A stretch of DNA of 39,627 nt. It comes from Gnetum montanum (lineage: Eukaryota > Streptophyta > Gnetopsida > Gnetales > Gnetaceae). A program made the position numbers and the translations under genes. Every line of letters starts with the position of its first letter. Position 1 is the stretch's first letter. The notes below the pieces were generated by a model, which saw only the letters and a list, made by a program, of their open reading frames with translations, was not told where the DNA came from and did no database searches. Positions 22,324-32,560 of the stretch are shown one piece after another. The DNA is taken from contig MNCI01000952.1 in NCBI GenBank assembly GCA_015680685.1, positions 166,672-206,298 of the forward strand. Direction: 5' to 3'.

Positions 22324-22860
22324 GGTGAGGTCAGCTGTCATGTTGCCTGTGACTCCGACCCATGTTCCAAAATCCCACGGGCTACCGAATTCCTTTGCTC
22401 ATTCTTTGCTATTCTTTTGTATTCCCGTCTATTTTCTAATTTTCTTTTATTGGCTGCCATTCTCAGCATCGTGAACATGTGGAGGCTAGAGTGAAATGTT
22501 TTGATTTGTAATAACATTACAGCCGATTTAACTACGAAGGTTAGAATTGAACATCTGTTTTACCTATGCGATTTTGTTCCATGGTTATGTGCTCGAGATT
22601 CATGTATCTAAGGAAAATTCAAAATTGTTGCCTGCAGTTCTCACCTTAGACGCTTCTGGTAATAAAACACCATAGAATCAGATTTCCTTCTCGGGCAAAA
22701 CAGCATGAAGATCCTCTTACACTTTATTCACGTCATCGCTTTTAATGGGAAGAACGTGTCAACTTTTTGCAATGCATTTAAGCAAAAGGCAAAATGAAAC
22801 TGGTGCTGCAATGCAACAGAACTCAATGAAATTTAAGAACAAATTTCTAAAGACACTTTT
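22324..22860 (+). other. Peroxidase 3' UTR and conserved 3' flank
   Basis: Sequence after the stop. The part from about 22352 to 22860 is homologous to 30779-31945. A T-rich segment (22380-22450), TTGTAATAACATTA near 22506 and AATAAA at 22661-22666 are possible polyadenylation elements. The end of the transcript cannot be fixed from sequence alone. Confidence 0.6.
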
Positions 22861-23420
22861 AAAAAGTCTATAATAATTGCAGAATCGATTTTAAAATTGG
22901 AATACATGATATTAAAAGACAGTTGTTAGTTCAATTCACACATCAGTAAATTAAAATATCAAAGGTGATTGCAGAGCCTGATTAAGAGTTCTATTGCGTT
23001 AATCACCTGAATAAGAGTTCTATTGCGTTGTGCCGTGTAATAGGGGTGATCGTGTCCACTAAGTAAGAACTTTACCACCATTCTTGATCTTTCCTATTTG
23101 TTAATTTTGCTTTACGTTGCGAGGTATGAAGATAAACTCCATGTGTCGTTCGCATTGAGTTGTCATGCACTGCAATGCGAACAAGCTCTTACTCGCCGTT
23201 TCGTTAATGTGACTTAGGCATGATGTTTTTATTTAAAATTTCAAAAATCTCCAATGCAAGCCCATTGGACTAAAGGGTTCTGGATTGTTGCATCCTTTCC
23301 ATGACAACATCCGAAGACGTACTGGCAAACGGCGTCAGCAATATACTAGTTAAGTGAATGAAGGGTTCTTGGTTTGTCTCTTTTTTTGTCTCTTTTTGGT
23401 TACTGACTGAAAGTCTGGGG
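22861..23420. other. Intergenic sequence between peroxidase and polygalacturonase fragment
   Basis: No gene is visible. It contains the short direct repeat at 22977-23029. The T-rich run just before 23420 (23365-23400) could be the pyrimidine tract of an intron acceptor for the GH28 fragment that follows. Confidence 0.5.
22977..23029 (+). repeat. 24-bp tandem-like direct repeat
   Basis: CCTGATTAAGAGTTCTATTG and the next four bases (22977-23000) recur at 23006-23029 with one change, period 29. Confidence 0.9.
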
Positions 23421-23422
23421 AG

Positions 23423-23623
23423 GTGCGAGTGAGCAATGTTGTATACAAGAATATCACGGGCGTGTCGGCCACCTCCGACGCGGTGGCATTGTCGAGCAGC
23501 AAGTCGTCCCCGTGCACAACCATCCCTGTCATGGACGTGAATCTTTCAGCAGACACACCCAATTCTGGTGTTCGCCCAGTCACCACCTTCGCCACGGGCT
23601 TCACCACTGACTGGCATCATTAA
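23423..23623 (+). pseudogene. GH28 polygalacturonase C-terminal exon fragment
   Basis: An open frame reads VRVSNVVYKNITGVSAT, then 'AVALSSSKSSPCTTIPVMDV' and NLS. This matches the C-terminal part of plant glycoside hydrolase family 28 (pectin-cutting polygalacturonase): 'V.vsNVtYkNI.GTSa...av.l.CS...PC..I.l.dInL'. Only about 66 residues remain, from one late rung of the beta-helix to a stop at 23623. The catalytic segments (NTD, DD, HG, RIK) would lie upstream and are absent. A pyrimidine-rich stretch precedes it, as at an exon start. The usual final cysteine-containing tail is changed (ends in TTDWHH). It is probably a gene relic, but could be the last exon of a gene disrupted by rearrangement. 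Confidence 0.65.
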
Positions 23624-23920
23624 GCCCCCACCGTGCCTTTGATGTTGTTCTTTCCCGTGTTTAAAAAGTCTGAAAATATGAAGGATCACTGGAAATTGGC
23701 ATGTTTGAACGAATCAGTTGGAAAAATCATACCTAAAATTATTGGTTTGTAAAAATTCTAATCCCGCTATTGATCGTTGAAGCCGTAATCTATGGCATGA
23801 ATTAAAAAACTATAGTTCTTTCTATGGTTTGCGAAAATTCACATTGCTTATTTGTCATTTGATATACTATACTGTACACAGTTTTGACTTCAAAATTTTT
23901 GCTGTAGTGATTTGTATGTA
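23624..23920. other. Spacer between GH28 fragment and Copia insertion
   Basis: AT-rich, no gene or repeat seen. Before the Copia insertion this spacer ran directly into the peroxidase-like 3' flank that now begins after 30766. Confidence 0.6.
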
Positions 23921-23925
23921 ACCTC

Positions 23926-24393
23926 TGTTATTACAGGTCGCTTCCACCAATATTATATTAAATTTAAAAATAAACTGCAGAAAATAAAAAAAAAAGACAC
24001 AAAGTTACCTTCACTTTATATTAAATTTAAAAATAAACTGCAGAAAATTAAAAAAAAAAAACACAAAGTTACCTTCACTTTTGGACTGTTAGCAGCACAG
24101 CTTTACCTTCACTTTTGGACTGTTAGCAGCACAGCTTTAAAGGCAGGGAGAATTTACAAAAGAAGGGAGATGATTCTCAAGCTTATGCTTTGAAAAATGT
24201 GGTACTATGGATGCTCCCTTTGAGCTCCTTATATATTGTCACCAGAACCCAAAATTAAAAAGGGATAAGGTAGTTTATTTTGGTAGTGATAGATATGGGA
24301 CCAATTATAACATAGACAATAATAAAAATTAGAATAAGGTAGGGTAGAAATATTTGAGAAGATCAAGGCAGATTTGTGTTCATCCACCTCACA
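23926..24393 (-). repeat. Copia 3' LTR, with two internal tandem duplications
   Basis: 468 bp, matching 30349-30761. It contains a 63-bp tandem duplication (23954-24016 and 24017-24079) and a 34-bp one (24070-24103 and 24104-24137) that the other LTR lacks, so they arose after integration. Confidence 0.9.
23954..24137 (-). repeat. Tandem duplications inside Copia 3' LTR
   Basis: Two units of 63 bp sharing TATATTAAATTTAAAAATAA, then two units of 34 bp sharing TTTTGGACTGTTAGCAGCAC. The 34-bp copies are identical by eye, which points to a recent event. Confidence 0.9.
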
Positions 24394-24410
24394 ATTCTCC
24401 CTCTTAAAGG
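24394..24410 (-). promoter_or_regulatory. Copia polypurine tract
   Basis: On the minus strand CCTTTAAGAGGGAGAAT lies directly before the 3' LTR start TGTGAGG, as expected for second-strand priming. Confidence 0.75.
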
Positions 24411-24439
24411 TAAAGCTACTTTGAAGAATGGTCCTAACC

Positions 24440-25658
24440 ATTTTTAGGAAATCAGGTTACAAGAAGACCAAATGCTAATGGCCACCAAAGAAACTTTTCA
24501 ACAAGAGTTGACTTGGTAAATACATCTACAAGAGGATTTGCTTCAGTTAAGATTTTATTCAAAAGAATCATTTGCTTTTAATTTCCTTCCATATATAATG
24601 ATACTATTTTTCAATGTGCTTCGTTTAGGCATAAAACGTTGGACTCTTGGATATGCTTATGGCACTTTGACTTCACAACCAATATTAATCAAAGTCTAAG
24701 TGATGCCAAGTTCAGCTATTAGCCTTTGGAGCCATATAGCCTCTCTGCATGCTAAGTTAGCAACAACATATTTAACTTCAGTGATAGACTGAGCAACACA
24801 AGATTGTTTTTGACTTTTCCAAGAAACAACACCACCAAAAAGATTAAACACATATCTACTAGTAGATTTCCTACTATCAATATCACCACCCCAATCTACA
24901 TCAATGAAGCCATGAAGTCCATTGGAATCATTTTTATAACAAATCCCATAATTTAAAGTACCATGAAGATATTGGAAGACTTGCTTCACCATAAACCAGT
25001 GTTTTTTCCCTAGATTAGACATATACATGCTAAGTTTTCCAACAATGTAGCAATATCAGGTAGAGACCATTGCATACATTAAACTGCCGATAGCACTAGC
25101 ATATGGAATTTTAACCAGGAGTTCTTTGTCTTCACTTGTCTTTGGGCAATGTTCAATTGAAAGTTTAATACCAATTTCACAAGATGTAGTCACAGGCTTG
25201 CAATCATGTATATTAAATCTTTTAAAAATATTTTCAACATATGCATGTTGTCCAAGCCAAAGCTCTTTATTAGCCATGTCCCTTTTAATTTCCATGCCCA
25301 AATTTTTTTGTGTAGCACCAAGATCCTTCATCTTAAGTTGAGAAGATAGATGAAGTTTTAACTCCTAAATATCGTGTATGTTATTACCTTCTATTAACAT
25401 GTCATCGACATATAGCAGCAAAATAACATATTTGTCACTTGTATCGTTAACATACATATAGGAGTCTTTGACACTTCTAATGAAGCCAATATTTATCATG
25501 TGGTCATTAAATTTTTTATTCCACATCCTTGATGCTTGTTTGAGCCCATATAGTAATTTTAATAATCGACACACCATATGCTCTTTTCCTTTAATTTCAT
25601 ATCCTTCAAGTTAAAGCATATATATTTCTTCCTCAAGAACACCATTGAGGAATACTGT
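24440..25658 (-). pseudogene. pol: Copia RT (C-terminal half) and RNase H remnant
   Basis: Read leftward from 25658, three frames in turn give 'TVFLNGVLEEEIYM', 'KGKEHMVCRLLKLLYGLKQA' and the RT catalytic motif LLYVDDM (25399-25413). Then come 'MKDLGATQKNLGMEI', 'KIPYASAIGSLMYAMV', and the RNase H part 'GFIDVDWGGDIDSRKST' and 'VSWKSQKQSCVAQS'. These are the ordered landmarks of Ty1/Copia RT and RNase H. The protein would copy element RNA into cDNA. The segment begins abruptly at TVFLNG, where element A's LTR interrupts it (25659). The N-terminal half of RT with its first catalytic aspartate is not found. Stops and frame changes separate the blocks. Confidence 0.88.
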
Positions 25659-26484
25659 TGATGAGCGACGAGGTACCCCTACGCTCAACCATATGAATAC
25701 AAGCATGTATGCACAATCGAGTCAAACTCCATGAATGGACTAGTTGTGGCACCTAGACAGTTATACGTTGATCGCAGTTCACTGTCTTTCCACCTCGACT
25801 AATGGTAGCTTTGTCACATATGATTTAGTCCAAAGTAAGGCATATGACGTTGTTCTAATTCTACATTACTCCTAATAATAGAAAAGATAAATTGATTAAA
25901 CTAATAATGGAAGCAAAATCTAAATTGGCCTATGGCAATGGTATTTGTCCTTAATCGTCTATACACATCTTGGACTTTGTGGAATTACTACTGGGTGTGC
26001 CAAGTATTCGCACTTAAACACTTGTGATTAAGGTGTACACATTCCGCTTAATGATAGGAAAAGTAAATAACAATAAATCAAACTGTTAACTAAAGAAGGC
26101 ATTAAATAATTAAAACAAAAAAATTAATTTAAGTAAATGCTGAAATGATGAAAGTAATCTTGATCTTTATTGTCGGTCATGCACGTGTCCAAGTACATCA
26201 CACTCAAACAAAGGTGTTGTGCAATTACAAACCTCACACTGCGGGCATGCACCAGGAATAACAAGCTTGAAAGAAAGAAACTGAAAATTGAAAAATAAAC
26301 TATCAAAAGAACTAGAAAGAAAAGAACTTCACTCTAAAAACTATCAACTTTTTGCCTGAGTGCTTTATTTATAATCTAACATAGGAATTGCGATATCATG
26401 TATATGATATTGTATCCAGGCCGCAATATCGCATACCCAATATCAGGTACCTAATATCAAGGCCTGGCAAACCGTGATTCATCA
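25659..26484 (-). repeat. Element A 3' LTR
   Basis: 826 bp, TGATGAATCACGG...CGCTCATCA on the minus strand. It has a TATA box (TTATAAATAA, about 26369-26378 in plus view) with GATATC-type repeats upstream of it in element orientation (26388-26450). Confidence 0.85.
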
Positions 26485-26500
26485 TACCTCGACAACTAAA
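26485..26500 (-). promoter_or_regulatory. Element A polypurine tract
   Basis: TTTAGTTGTCGAGGTA on the minus strand directly before the LTR; nearly the same as in element C. Confidence 0.5.
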
Positions 26501-26588
26501 GAAAAAAAACTCATCCTCAAGTTAATACAATGAGAAATGAGCCCCTAACAAAACATTATGAAGGTATGGGATTATTGACTACTACTAA

Positions 26589-29418
26589 CTAACCATGCCA
26601 CAATATGGGAAACACAAAACTTGGACACAAAACACAAAATACAAAATGTTGGGAACTCATGTGGTTCTCAAAGGTGGTGGCTGCTTTCCCTTTGTCTAGT
26701 ACTATAGGCTTTTGAGATTGCTGACATGTAAAAAATGCTTGTAGTTTCTCTTCTTCTGTCCAAGGATCATGCACAGTCCATGCTAATGTCCTAATATTTG
26801 ATGGAGCTAGCACCTTCCATGGACACGACAACTGTGGAAACATCTAGTTCACTTTAACAAACCACATAGCAAATTGTCGTTGTTCCTTCTCATAGGCTCT
26901 AGCTTTATCTCATAATTCATTGTAATCTATCAATCATCGAGCCAAATTTGCTGCAACATATCTTTGATCATGGTAGCTTGCTTTGACCACTTCTAATTTA
27001 GAGTTTGCAATTTTTAATTTTTACAATGTTTTCTTATGTTCAGCAAACTTTGTCTCATACTTAGCATAAGTGGTGGCTACCTGTTTCTCGAGCTCATTTC
27101 TTGGGCACCTTGTTGTTAACATGGCTAAGTTGACATATTTCAGATTTTCCAACTCCATGTACTCTATTAAGTCTTGAATCTGTAGGTTCTAACTTTTTAG
27201 TTTTGCTTGGTGGATGAAGGTATATGTATCCAATATGGCTCGCTAGTCAATGTGTTGAGCACTAAAAGGGTTAACGTAAGTCTTAGCCATATGAATCTCC
27301 TTTTTAATTATTTCTTTGTACATCCCCACCTAATCACAAAAGTGCTATTTCAACTTCTCATGCTTCTTGGCCTCATTCTGCCATGCACTAATCTCTATTG
27401 CCATCTTTTGATGGATGGCATAGACCTCCTCCATAGAAAGGGTTCTATTTTCCCTGGCCAAGTGATTCATATCTTGGTTGACTTGTACTAATTTTTCTCG
27501 CATCTATTGAAAACTTTTTTTGAGAACATTCTTCTATTTCTCAATTTTCATCCACTAAATATTTTTAGTAGCAAGATGTTTATTCTCCTCCTATAGGGCC
27601 TTGAGAGCCTTACCATGTGCGTATGTTTGAGCTTGTGCCTTGGAAGCATCCTTATCAACCTGTTCTTTCTCCCTTGCCAAATTTTTATTCTCTTCCAACA
27701 ATTTATTTAGTTGCTCATTTTTGAAAACATCGAATTGGTCAGCTGCAATGAATTGGGAAGGATCCCTTCATTTATCTTGTAGGGTGACAATCTTTTCTTA
27801 TAGTCTTTGTAGCTTTGCTTCCACATGCTCAGCCCTAACTTCAACAATGACCAATTTTCCTTTAGTTGAAATGAGGTCTAATTATACTACTATGACACCT
27901 TGAGGGATATCAAAGAAGGAAGTCATGACTTGTCTTGTTTGCAACAAGCAATCCAAAACATCCTCATGCTTTGCATGAGCCATTGAGGAACTGATCAAAA
28001 CTTGAGTATCATGTGCTCCCATGAAATCTGTCGATGGCATAACAGGGACATTAAAAGATTCTTTGATGTGGTCTACGACCATGTCTACTACACCTGTCGC
28101 ATCCTAGTGTTGCATGATCACAACTGTGGCACCTTCACCAATTTTTAATCTGACTTGGAAGGATGTGGCATTCCTAGAGATCCTGCTAAGACCATTGGAA
28201 CTCTCCTCCTGAAATCAAAAAAATGTGTCCACTCATGGGATCAACTGAAACAGTGGGCTGCATAACATCATCAATGACCTTGAATAAATTCTTAGCATCA
28301 CGACTCCCCCAACTAATCGTCTCAGCAATGGTTCTGAGGTGACTGATGGATGGTCAATAGTCTTATTGCAATGGTGGCGATTGTTGGATTTGCTAGTTTG
28401 TGGTTGTGTGTTGGACCCTACTTCACATTATTGGCTAGGCCCTACCATTTGAGGTGCAATCAGCCCAACCATTCACTCTTCTTCTTACTTTGATTGCTCA
28501 CCAACGTCTTTCCTTAGTGCCAATGGTTTGAGTAGTTCAGCATACAAAGCATTTTGGGATTTTCTAATAACATCATTTGTATAGCCTAAAATTCCAACAC
28601 GTCTGCATAGCTTCCTAATGAGATAAGGAAAAGGCAAGACAAGCTTCCTTGTCTTTCTTTCTTCGAATTGCTTACTATTTCTGTCAAATATAGATGGGGC
28701 AAATTTGCATTAAATTTTTCCATCAAAATTTCACTACCCTGCACTACAGTAGATAGTCTGTTTAAGCTTTTGGTGGGGAAAATGTGATAAGTGTCGATCT
28801 TGAAGCAAATCGTCTCTTCCAAGGTCAATTCTCCATAAGCTTTATTTTCTTTATTGTAAGCCCATTTCAACCATAACTTTCTTGTGTTTGCATCTGAGCG
28901 AGTGGACAAGTGAGCAACCTTTGGTCCTTCATTTGGAAGATTCAAGACCTCTGCAATGGCCCTTGCAGAGAAATCAACAAGAATGCCACCTACATTGGCA
29001 ATGGTGCCTTCTTCCTTGCCATGCCAAAATCGATATGTCTCACCCAAATACCAATCACTACTTTCCAAGAGAATGGGCCACAATGGAGACACCTTAAGTT
29101 GAGTCTTCACTAGTTCAAGGGAAAACTTGGTGAAAGGCCTGAAATTGAGCTCCATGATCACGATTGAGAAGGTGGACTCCTCTTGAATGGATTGGAGACA
29201 TTCTGGGGACAATGTGAGACATTGCCCTAGTTTTGGGGCTCTAACTTCTCCACCTTCCATGTGGCCATATTGCACTATAGCAGGGGTTTCCTAATGAATG
29301 CTGAATGAGTGTGCTTCCTACTCTGCATGTTCTACATGAGGTCCCTAGCCTCTACCTCCTCTCGGGCATTTAGCTGCTCCTTGCAAAGGTCCTACTCAAT
29401 CTCCTCTTTTTGGGGCCA
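26589..29418 (-). pseudogene. Element A ORF: putative plant transposon-protein domain plus long coiled coil (broken)
   Basis: The frame opens with MAPKRGD at 29418. After a few stops it has 229 open codons (29275-28586) including 'STFSIVIMELNFRPFTKFSL', 'DWYLGETYRFWHGKEEGT', 'TYHIFPTKSLNRLS' and 'NANLPHLYLTEIV'. This resembles the Pfam 'putative plant transposon protein' domain (PF20167 as I recall it), whose 'L.PT......R..L......k..IN...I' core is followed by FPsLI..LC. The remaining part down to 26589 is a decayed version of the coiled coil that is open in element B (37674-38645), ending in a charged 'LDKGKAA' tail. The whole is about 940 codons. No protease, RT, integrase or zinc finger is present. 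Its role is unknown; a Gag-like or accessory role is only a guess. Confidence 0.7.
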
Positions 29419-29440
29419 TCTATAATCACACAAAGATCAG

Positions 29441-29789
29441 CTGTTACTAAGGTTGTGTAGAGGAATTTTTATCAACTCATACCTTACTCATTACCTTAGT
29501 TAACAGTCCATAATTATGTACTGTGATTTTAGAGTTAGAAGTATTTCTGAGAAGTGGCTCAAAAGGTGTTATTGTTGACCTTACATCGTTGGGTTTCGTC
29601 AATTTCTTTACATGTGACACTTACAATCATTTGGGTGGCCTGGGTGATTGATGAAAATTAACTTGGCATTTAAACATAAAATGTTTCTTTAGTAAATATT
29701 GAATTTCTTACCCCTATGATATCCTTTGGACAATAGCAAATTTCGAAAAAAGTATGTGCACTTCCTACTACAATACAATATTATCAAAA
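29441..29789. other. Junction sequence between element A and Copia gag
   Basis: About 350 bases that match neither the element A ORF nor a Copia motif. They may be element A 5' leader or Copia gag/protease too decayed to recognise. The deletion breakpoint that removed element A's 5' LTR should lie here. Confidence 0.45.
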
Positions 29790-30290
29790 ATAAAGCTCGT
29801 AGATGTATTACTTACAGCCATCACAAATGTCTTCCATAAATCTGGAAGTGTGCTAAGAAGTGTGATGCATTGATCTTCCTTATCCATTTTCACCTCCATA
29901 GATTACAACTAATGGACCAATGTATTAAATACATTCAAGTGTTTTGTAATGGCAATACCTTCAACCATTTTACAATCATACACTCATTTCTTCAACAACA
30001 TATTGATTAGGGACTTTATTTGATACAAAGTTTGTAATTCATCCCATAAATCTTTAATAGAAGAAACATTAGAAACATTAAGCAATACTAAATCTGAAAG
30101 ACATAAATGAATTGTACTTATCACCTTCAGGTTTAACTTTTCCCACTCTTTATCAGAAATCTTATTTGGCTTCACTCCCGAAATTGCACTGTGCTAGTCC
30201 TTTTCAACTTATCTTGATCTTCCATAATTCATAGTTGGACCCATTAAACTTTTTTAATTTCAATTTTGGACAAAGAGTTGGTCATGATTT
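29790..30290 (-). pseudogene. gag: Copia gag remnant (UBN2/Copia gag domain)
   Basis: Reading leftward from about 30275: 'LKKFNGSNYELWKIKI', a frame change, then 63 open codons (30175-29984) with 'SDKEWEKLNLKVISTIHLCL' and 'SSIKDLWDELQTLYQ', and after a stop 'KMDKEDQCITLLSTLPDLWK'. These match the Copia gag order: 'F.G.NY..Wk.km', 'W...d..a...I...l', '.a.e.WdkL...Y', 'e.d...iLL.sLP..w'. It would encode the nucleocapsid precursor. The reading stops soon after the LP..W motif, before the zinc knuckle, where the junction to element A starts. Confidence 0.8.
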
Positions 30291-30330
30291 TTTCTTGCAA
30301 TTACTTGACAAAATAAGTGGTGCATGGAAC

Positions 30331-30346
30331 TTGGCTCTGATACCAA
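30331..30346 (-). promoter_or_regulatory. Copia primer-binding site (initiator tRNA-Met)
   Basis: TGGTATCAGAGCCAAG on the minus strand, two bases after the 5' LTR. It is the standard site complementary to the 3' end of initiator tRNA-Met. Confidence 0.9.
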
Positions 30347-30348
30347 TT

Positions 30349-30761
30349 GTTATTCCTAGTCACTTGCACTAATATTATATTAATTTAAATAACGAAAACT
30401 ACAAGAAATAAAAAAAGACATAGAGTTACCCTAGGGAAAACCTTCAAAGTTAAAAACCCCAGCAAAAAATCGGCTCTTGGATCGTTAGCAACATAGCTTC
30501 AAAGGATTGAAGCTCAAGGAGAATTTACAAAGGAAGGGAGATGATTCTCAAGCTTATACTTTGAAAAATGTGGTAATATGGATGCTCGTTTTAAACTCTT
30601 TATATATTATCACAAAACCCAAAATTAAAAGGGATAAAGGAGTTTATTTTGGTAGGGATAGATATGGATCCAATTATAACATAGACAATAATAAAAATAG
30701 AATAAGGCATAGCAGAAATATTAGAGAAAATCAAGGCAGATTTGCCTTCATCCACCTCACA
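30349..30761 (-). repeat. Copia 5' LTR
   Basis: 413 bp, TGTGAGGTGG...GGAATAACA on the minus strand. It aligns with 23926-24393 apart from the duplications there and point changes. Confidence 0.9.
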
Positions 30762-30778
30762 ACCTCTGGCCTCACCAT

Positions 30779-31945
30779 GCCTTACCTCCAACCCATGTTC
30801 AAAAATCCCAACGGCCTACCGAATTCCTTTTCTCATTCCTTGCTATTCTTTTGTATTCCCGTTTATTTCCTAATTTTCTTTTNACCATTCTCTGCATCGC
30901 AAACGTGAGGAGGCTATAGTGAAATGTTTGATTTTTTAAAGCACTTCAATGAATACTCGGCCGTATATCGTTGCTTTATATTGTTATTGATTAAAACCTC
31001 GGTAAAATTTTCGATTCCGCTTCCGAAATGATTCGGGAAAATTCTACGACTCGGTGACTCGGTAAAATATATTAAAATATATCAATAGTTTTAATTTAAA
31101 CAATTTTTAAAACTTGATTAAATGTTTTTGATTCCAACAATTATTTCTGTTAAAGTCTTTTTTTCTATTTCTTTGAGAAGCAGTAAAAGTCCTGCACTTC
31201 ATTCTATTAACAAGCCATTAACAAGCCTTAAAACCTACGATGCGATACAGCTATAATCAAAAACCATAATTTGCTATAACAATAACTAAGTCCGGCAAAA
31301 TAAATGTCATGGAAAGAGACAAACATTTTAACAAGTTGATCAGACAGAACTCTGTTTTCAGTTTGTTGCAAAATTATATTAAAGTTGTTTTCTTTGTTTC
31401 ATTATTTTTCTAATTATATGTTTCTAACTTTTATTTTATTTGTTTTAAATTTTATTTGAGTCAGAGTTAATCAGGATTTTCCAGTTTCCGCGAGTAATCA
31501 CTGAAAATAAAAAAAATCGAAAGGTTTAAAATATCATAAAATCTAACCGACAATTAATCGCCATATCGATCATTAGGCGCCCTGTAAAAAATCATTGATT
31601 ATTACTTATTAGAGCTGATTTAATCCATCAGGCTTAGAATTCCATATCTGTTTTACCGTTATGCGATTTTGTTTGAAGGTCATGAGCTCGAAGTTCATGA
31701 ATCGGGGAAAATGGTTGCCTGCAGTTCTCATAACAAAACACAAATGCATCAGATTTCTTTTTCGATTAAAAACAACATGAAAACCCTCTTCCATTGACAT
31801 TATAGTTCTTCAACGGGAGGAACCTGTATCGACGCTTTGGAATGCATTCACGTAAAGGGTAAAACAATAAAACGAAATTGCCGGGGCTTGAAATACTTCA
31901 GACCTCAACGGAAATTGAGCACAAGTTACTAAGACAAAGGGTACT
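30779..31945 (+). pseudogene. Second copy of the peroxidase 3' flank, coding region absent
   Basis: 30779-30935 aligns with 22352-22508, for example sharing CGAATTCCTTT and TTCTTTTGTATTCCCGT. 31608-31945 aligns with 22522-22860, for example sharing TTGCCTGCAGTTCTCA. Between the two parts this copy has about 670 extra bases. No peroxidase coding sequence precedes it: joining across the Copia insertion leads into the spacer after the GH28 fragment. It is thus a 5'-truncated segmental duplicate that predates the Copia insertion. A single n lies at 30883. Confidence 0.85.
30936..31607. repeat. About 670-bp insertion in the second peroxidase flank
   Basis: Present between the two homologous blocks of the duplicate and absent from the first copy, which has only about 13 bases here. 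It is AT-rich with a short CG-containing cluster (CTACGACTCGGTGACTCGG at about 31045). No terminal inverted repeats or target duplication could be made out and no coding sequence is seen. It may be an unknown mobile element, or the first copy may have suffered a deletion. Confidence 0.5.
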
Positions 31946-32367
31946 ACACTTTCTGGTAAAAAGACAAAAATTATCCCGTTAGGTTTGCCCAAAATACCAG
32001 AACGTAGAATCCGAGTAACTTGGTGCTAAGTGGTACCTCCAACGTAACATCTTGCTTAACCTAGCACTCAGTTTGCGTTCTGGACTGAATCGGCACAATA
32101 TCGGCGGCCCTTCGTGACCTATTGTCCTCCGGTACTAAAGCTTAAATTAAGCTTCCTGGACCCTGTCAAATTACACGGACCACAAATTGCTTTCCAATTG
32201 ACATTTTAATTTGGCTTTATACCAAAACGGAAAGAGAGATAAACAACGTGAGATTTGATAGATAAAAATGAGAAGGAAAATAAAATGATAGACCTTTTTA
32301 CATTAAGAATTTATTAATAACTCAAGTTTTCATAACATTGAATTTACCACATCGCATATTTGTATGG
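31946..32367. other. Intergenic, unrecognised
   Basis: Mixed composition (GC-richer at 31975-32180), no open frame with a recognisable product. It may be the outer part of the gene island. Confidence 0.5.
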
Positions 32368-32379
32368 AAAATGTGACTT

Positions 32380-32560
32380 GCCCTGAGAGGTGTACAATAC
32401 CATGGTTAGGATACTCATCTCTCAATTGGGAAATTGTGGGTTCAATTCTTGCCTACCTTTCTTAGTGTAGCAACTAGTGAAATAGCCTTGTAGTGGGACC
32501 CTTTTCATTTATGGGTCCTATCTACCCTGTTAGGACCCTTTTCATTCATGGGTCACCAAA
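32380..32560 (+). mobile_element. SINE with perfect 12-bp target-site duplication
   Basis: A 181-bp body flanked by AAAATGTGACTT at 32368-32379 and 32561-32572. Near its 5' end it has an A-box-like TGGTTAGGATAC and a B-box GGGTTCAATTC, the split polymerase III promoter of tRNA-derived SINEs. It ends in a short A-run after GGTCACC. The 3' part holds two 22-bp direct repeats, GGACCCTTTTCATTYATGGG plus TC (32496-32517 and 32533-32554). It has no coding capacity and would depend on a LINE for movement. Confidence 0.8.

Larger units (their letters stand above)
25659..29440 (-). mobile_element. Element A: non-autonomous LTR element with transposon-protein/coiled-coil ORF, 5' LTR missing
   Basis: A minus-strand element nested in Copia. 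Its 3' LTR (25659-26484) belongs to the same family as those of elements B and C. The interior runs through one long broken ORF from about 29418 to 26589, homologous to that of element B. No 5' LTR or primer site is found above 29440; the sequence passes through about 350 bases of unknown origin into Copia gag. Insertion and a later deletion that removed the 5' LTR and Copia protease/integrase is the simplest account. The right boundary is therefore approximate. Confidence 0.75.
23926..30761 (-). mobile_element. Ty1/Copia LTR retrotransposon with nested insertion
   Basis: A minus-strand Copia element bounded by LTRs 30349-30761 (5') and 23926-24393 (3'), both with TGTGAGGTG...TAACA termini. 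The target-site duplication is a perfect ACCTC at 23921-23925 and 30762-30766. It has an initiator-Met-tRNA primer site, a polypurine tract, gag remnants (about 29790-30290) and an RT/RNase H remnant (24450-25658). Most of gag's end, protease, integrase and the start of RT are gone. In their place is element A, a Gypsy-like non-autonomous element. The Copia frames are broken by several stops and shifts, so it is dead. Confidence 0.92.
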
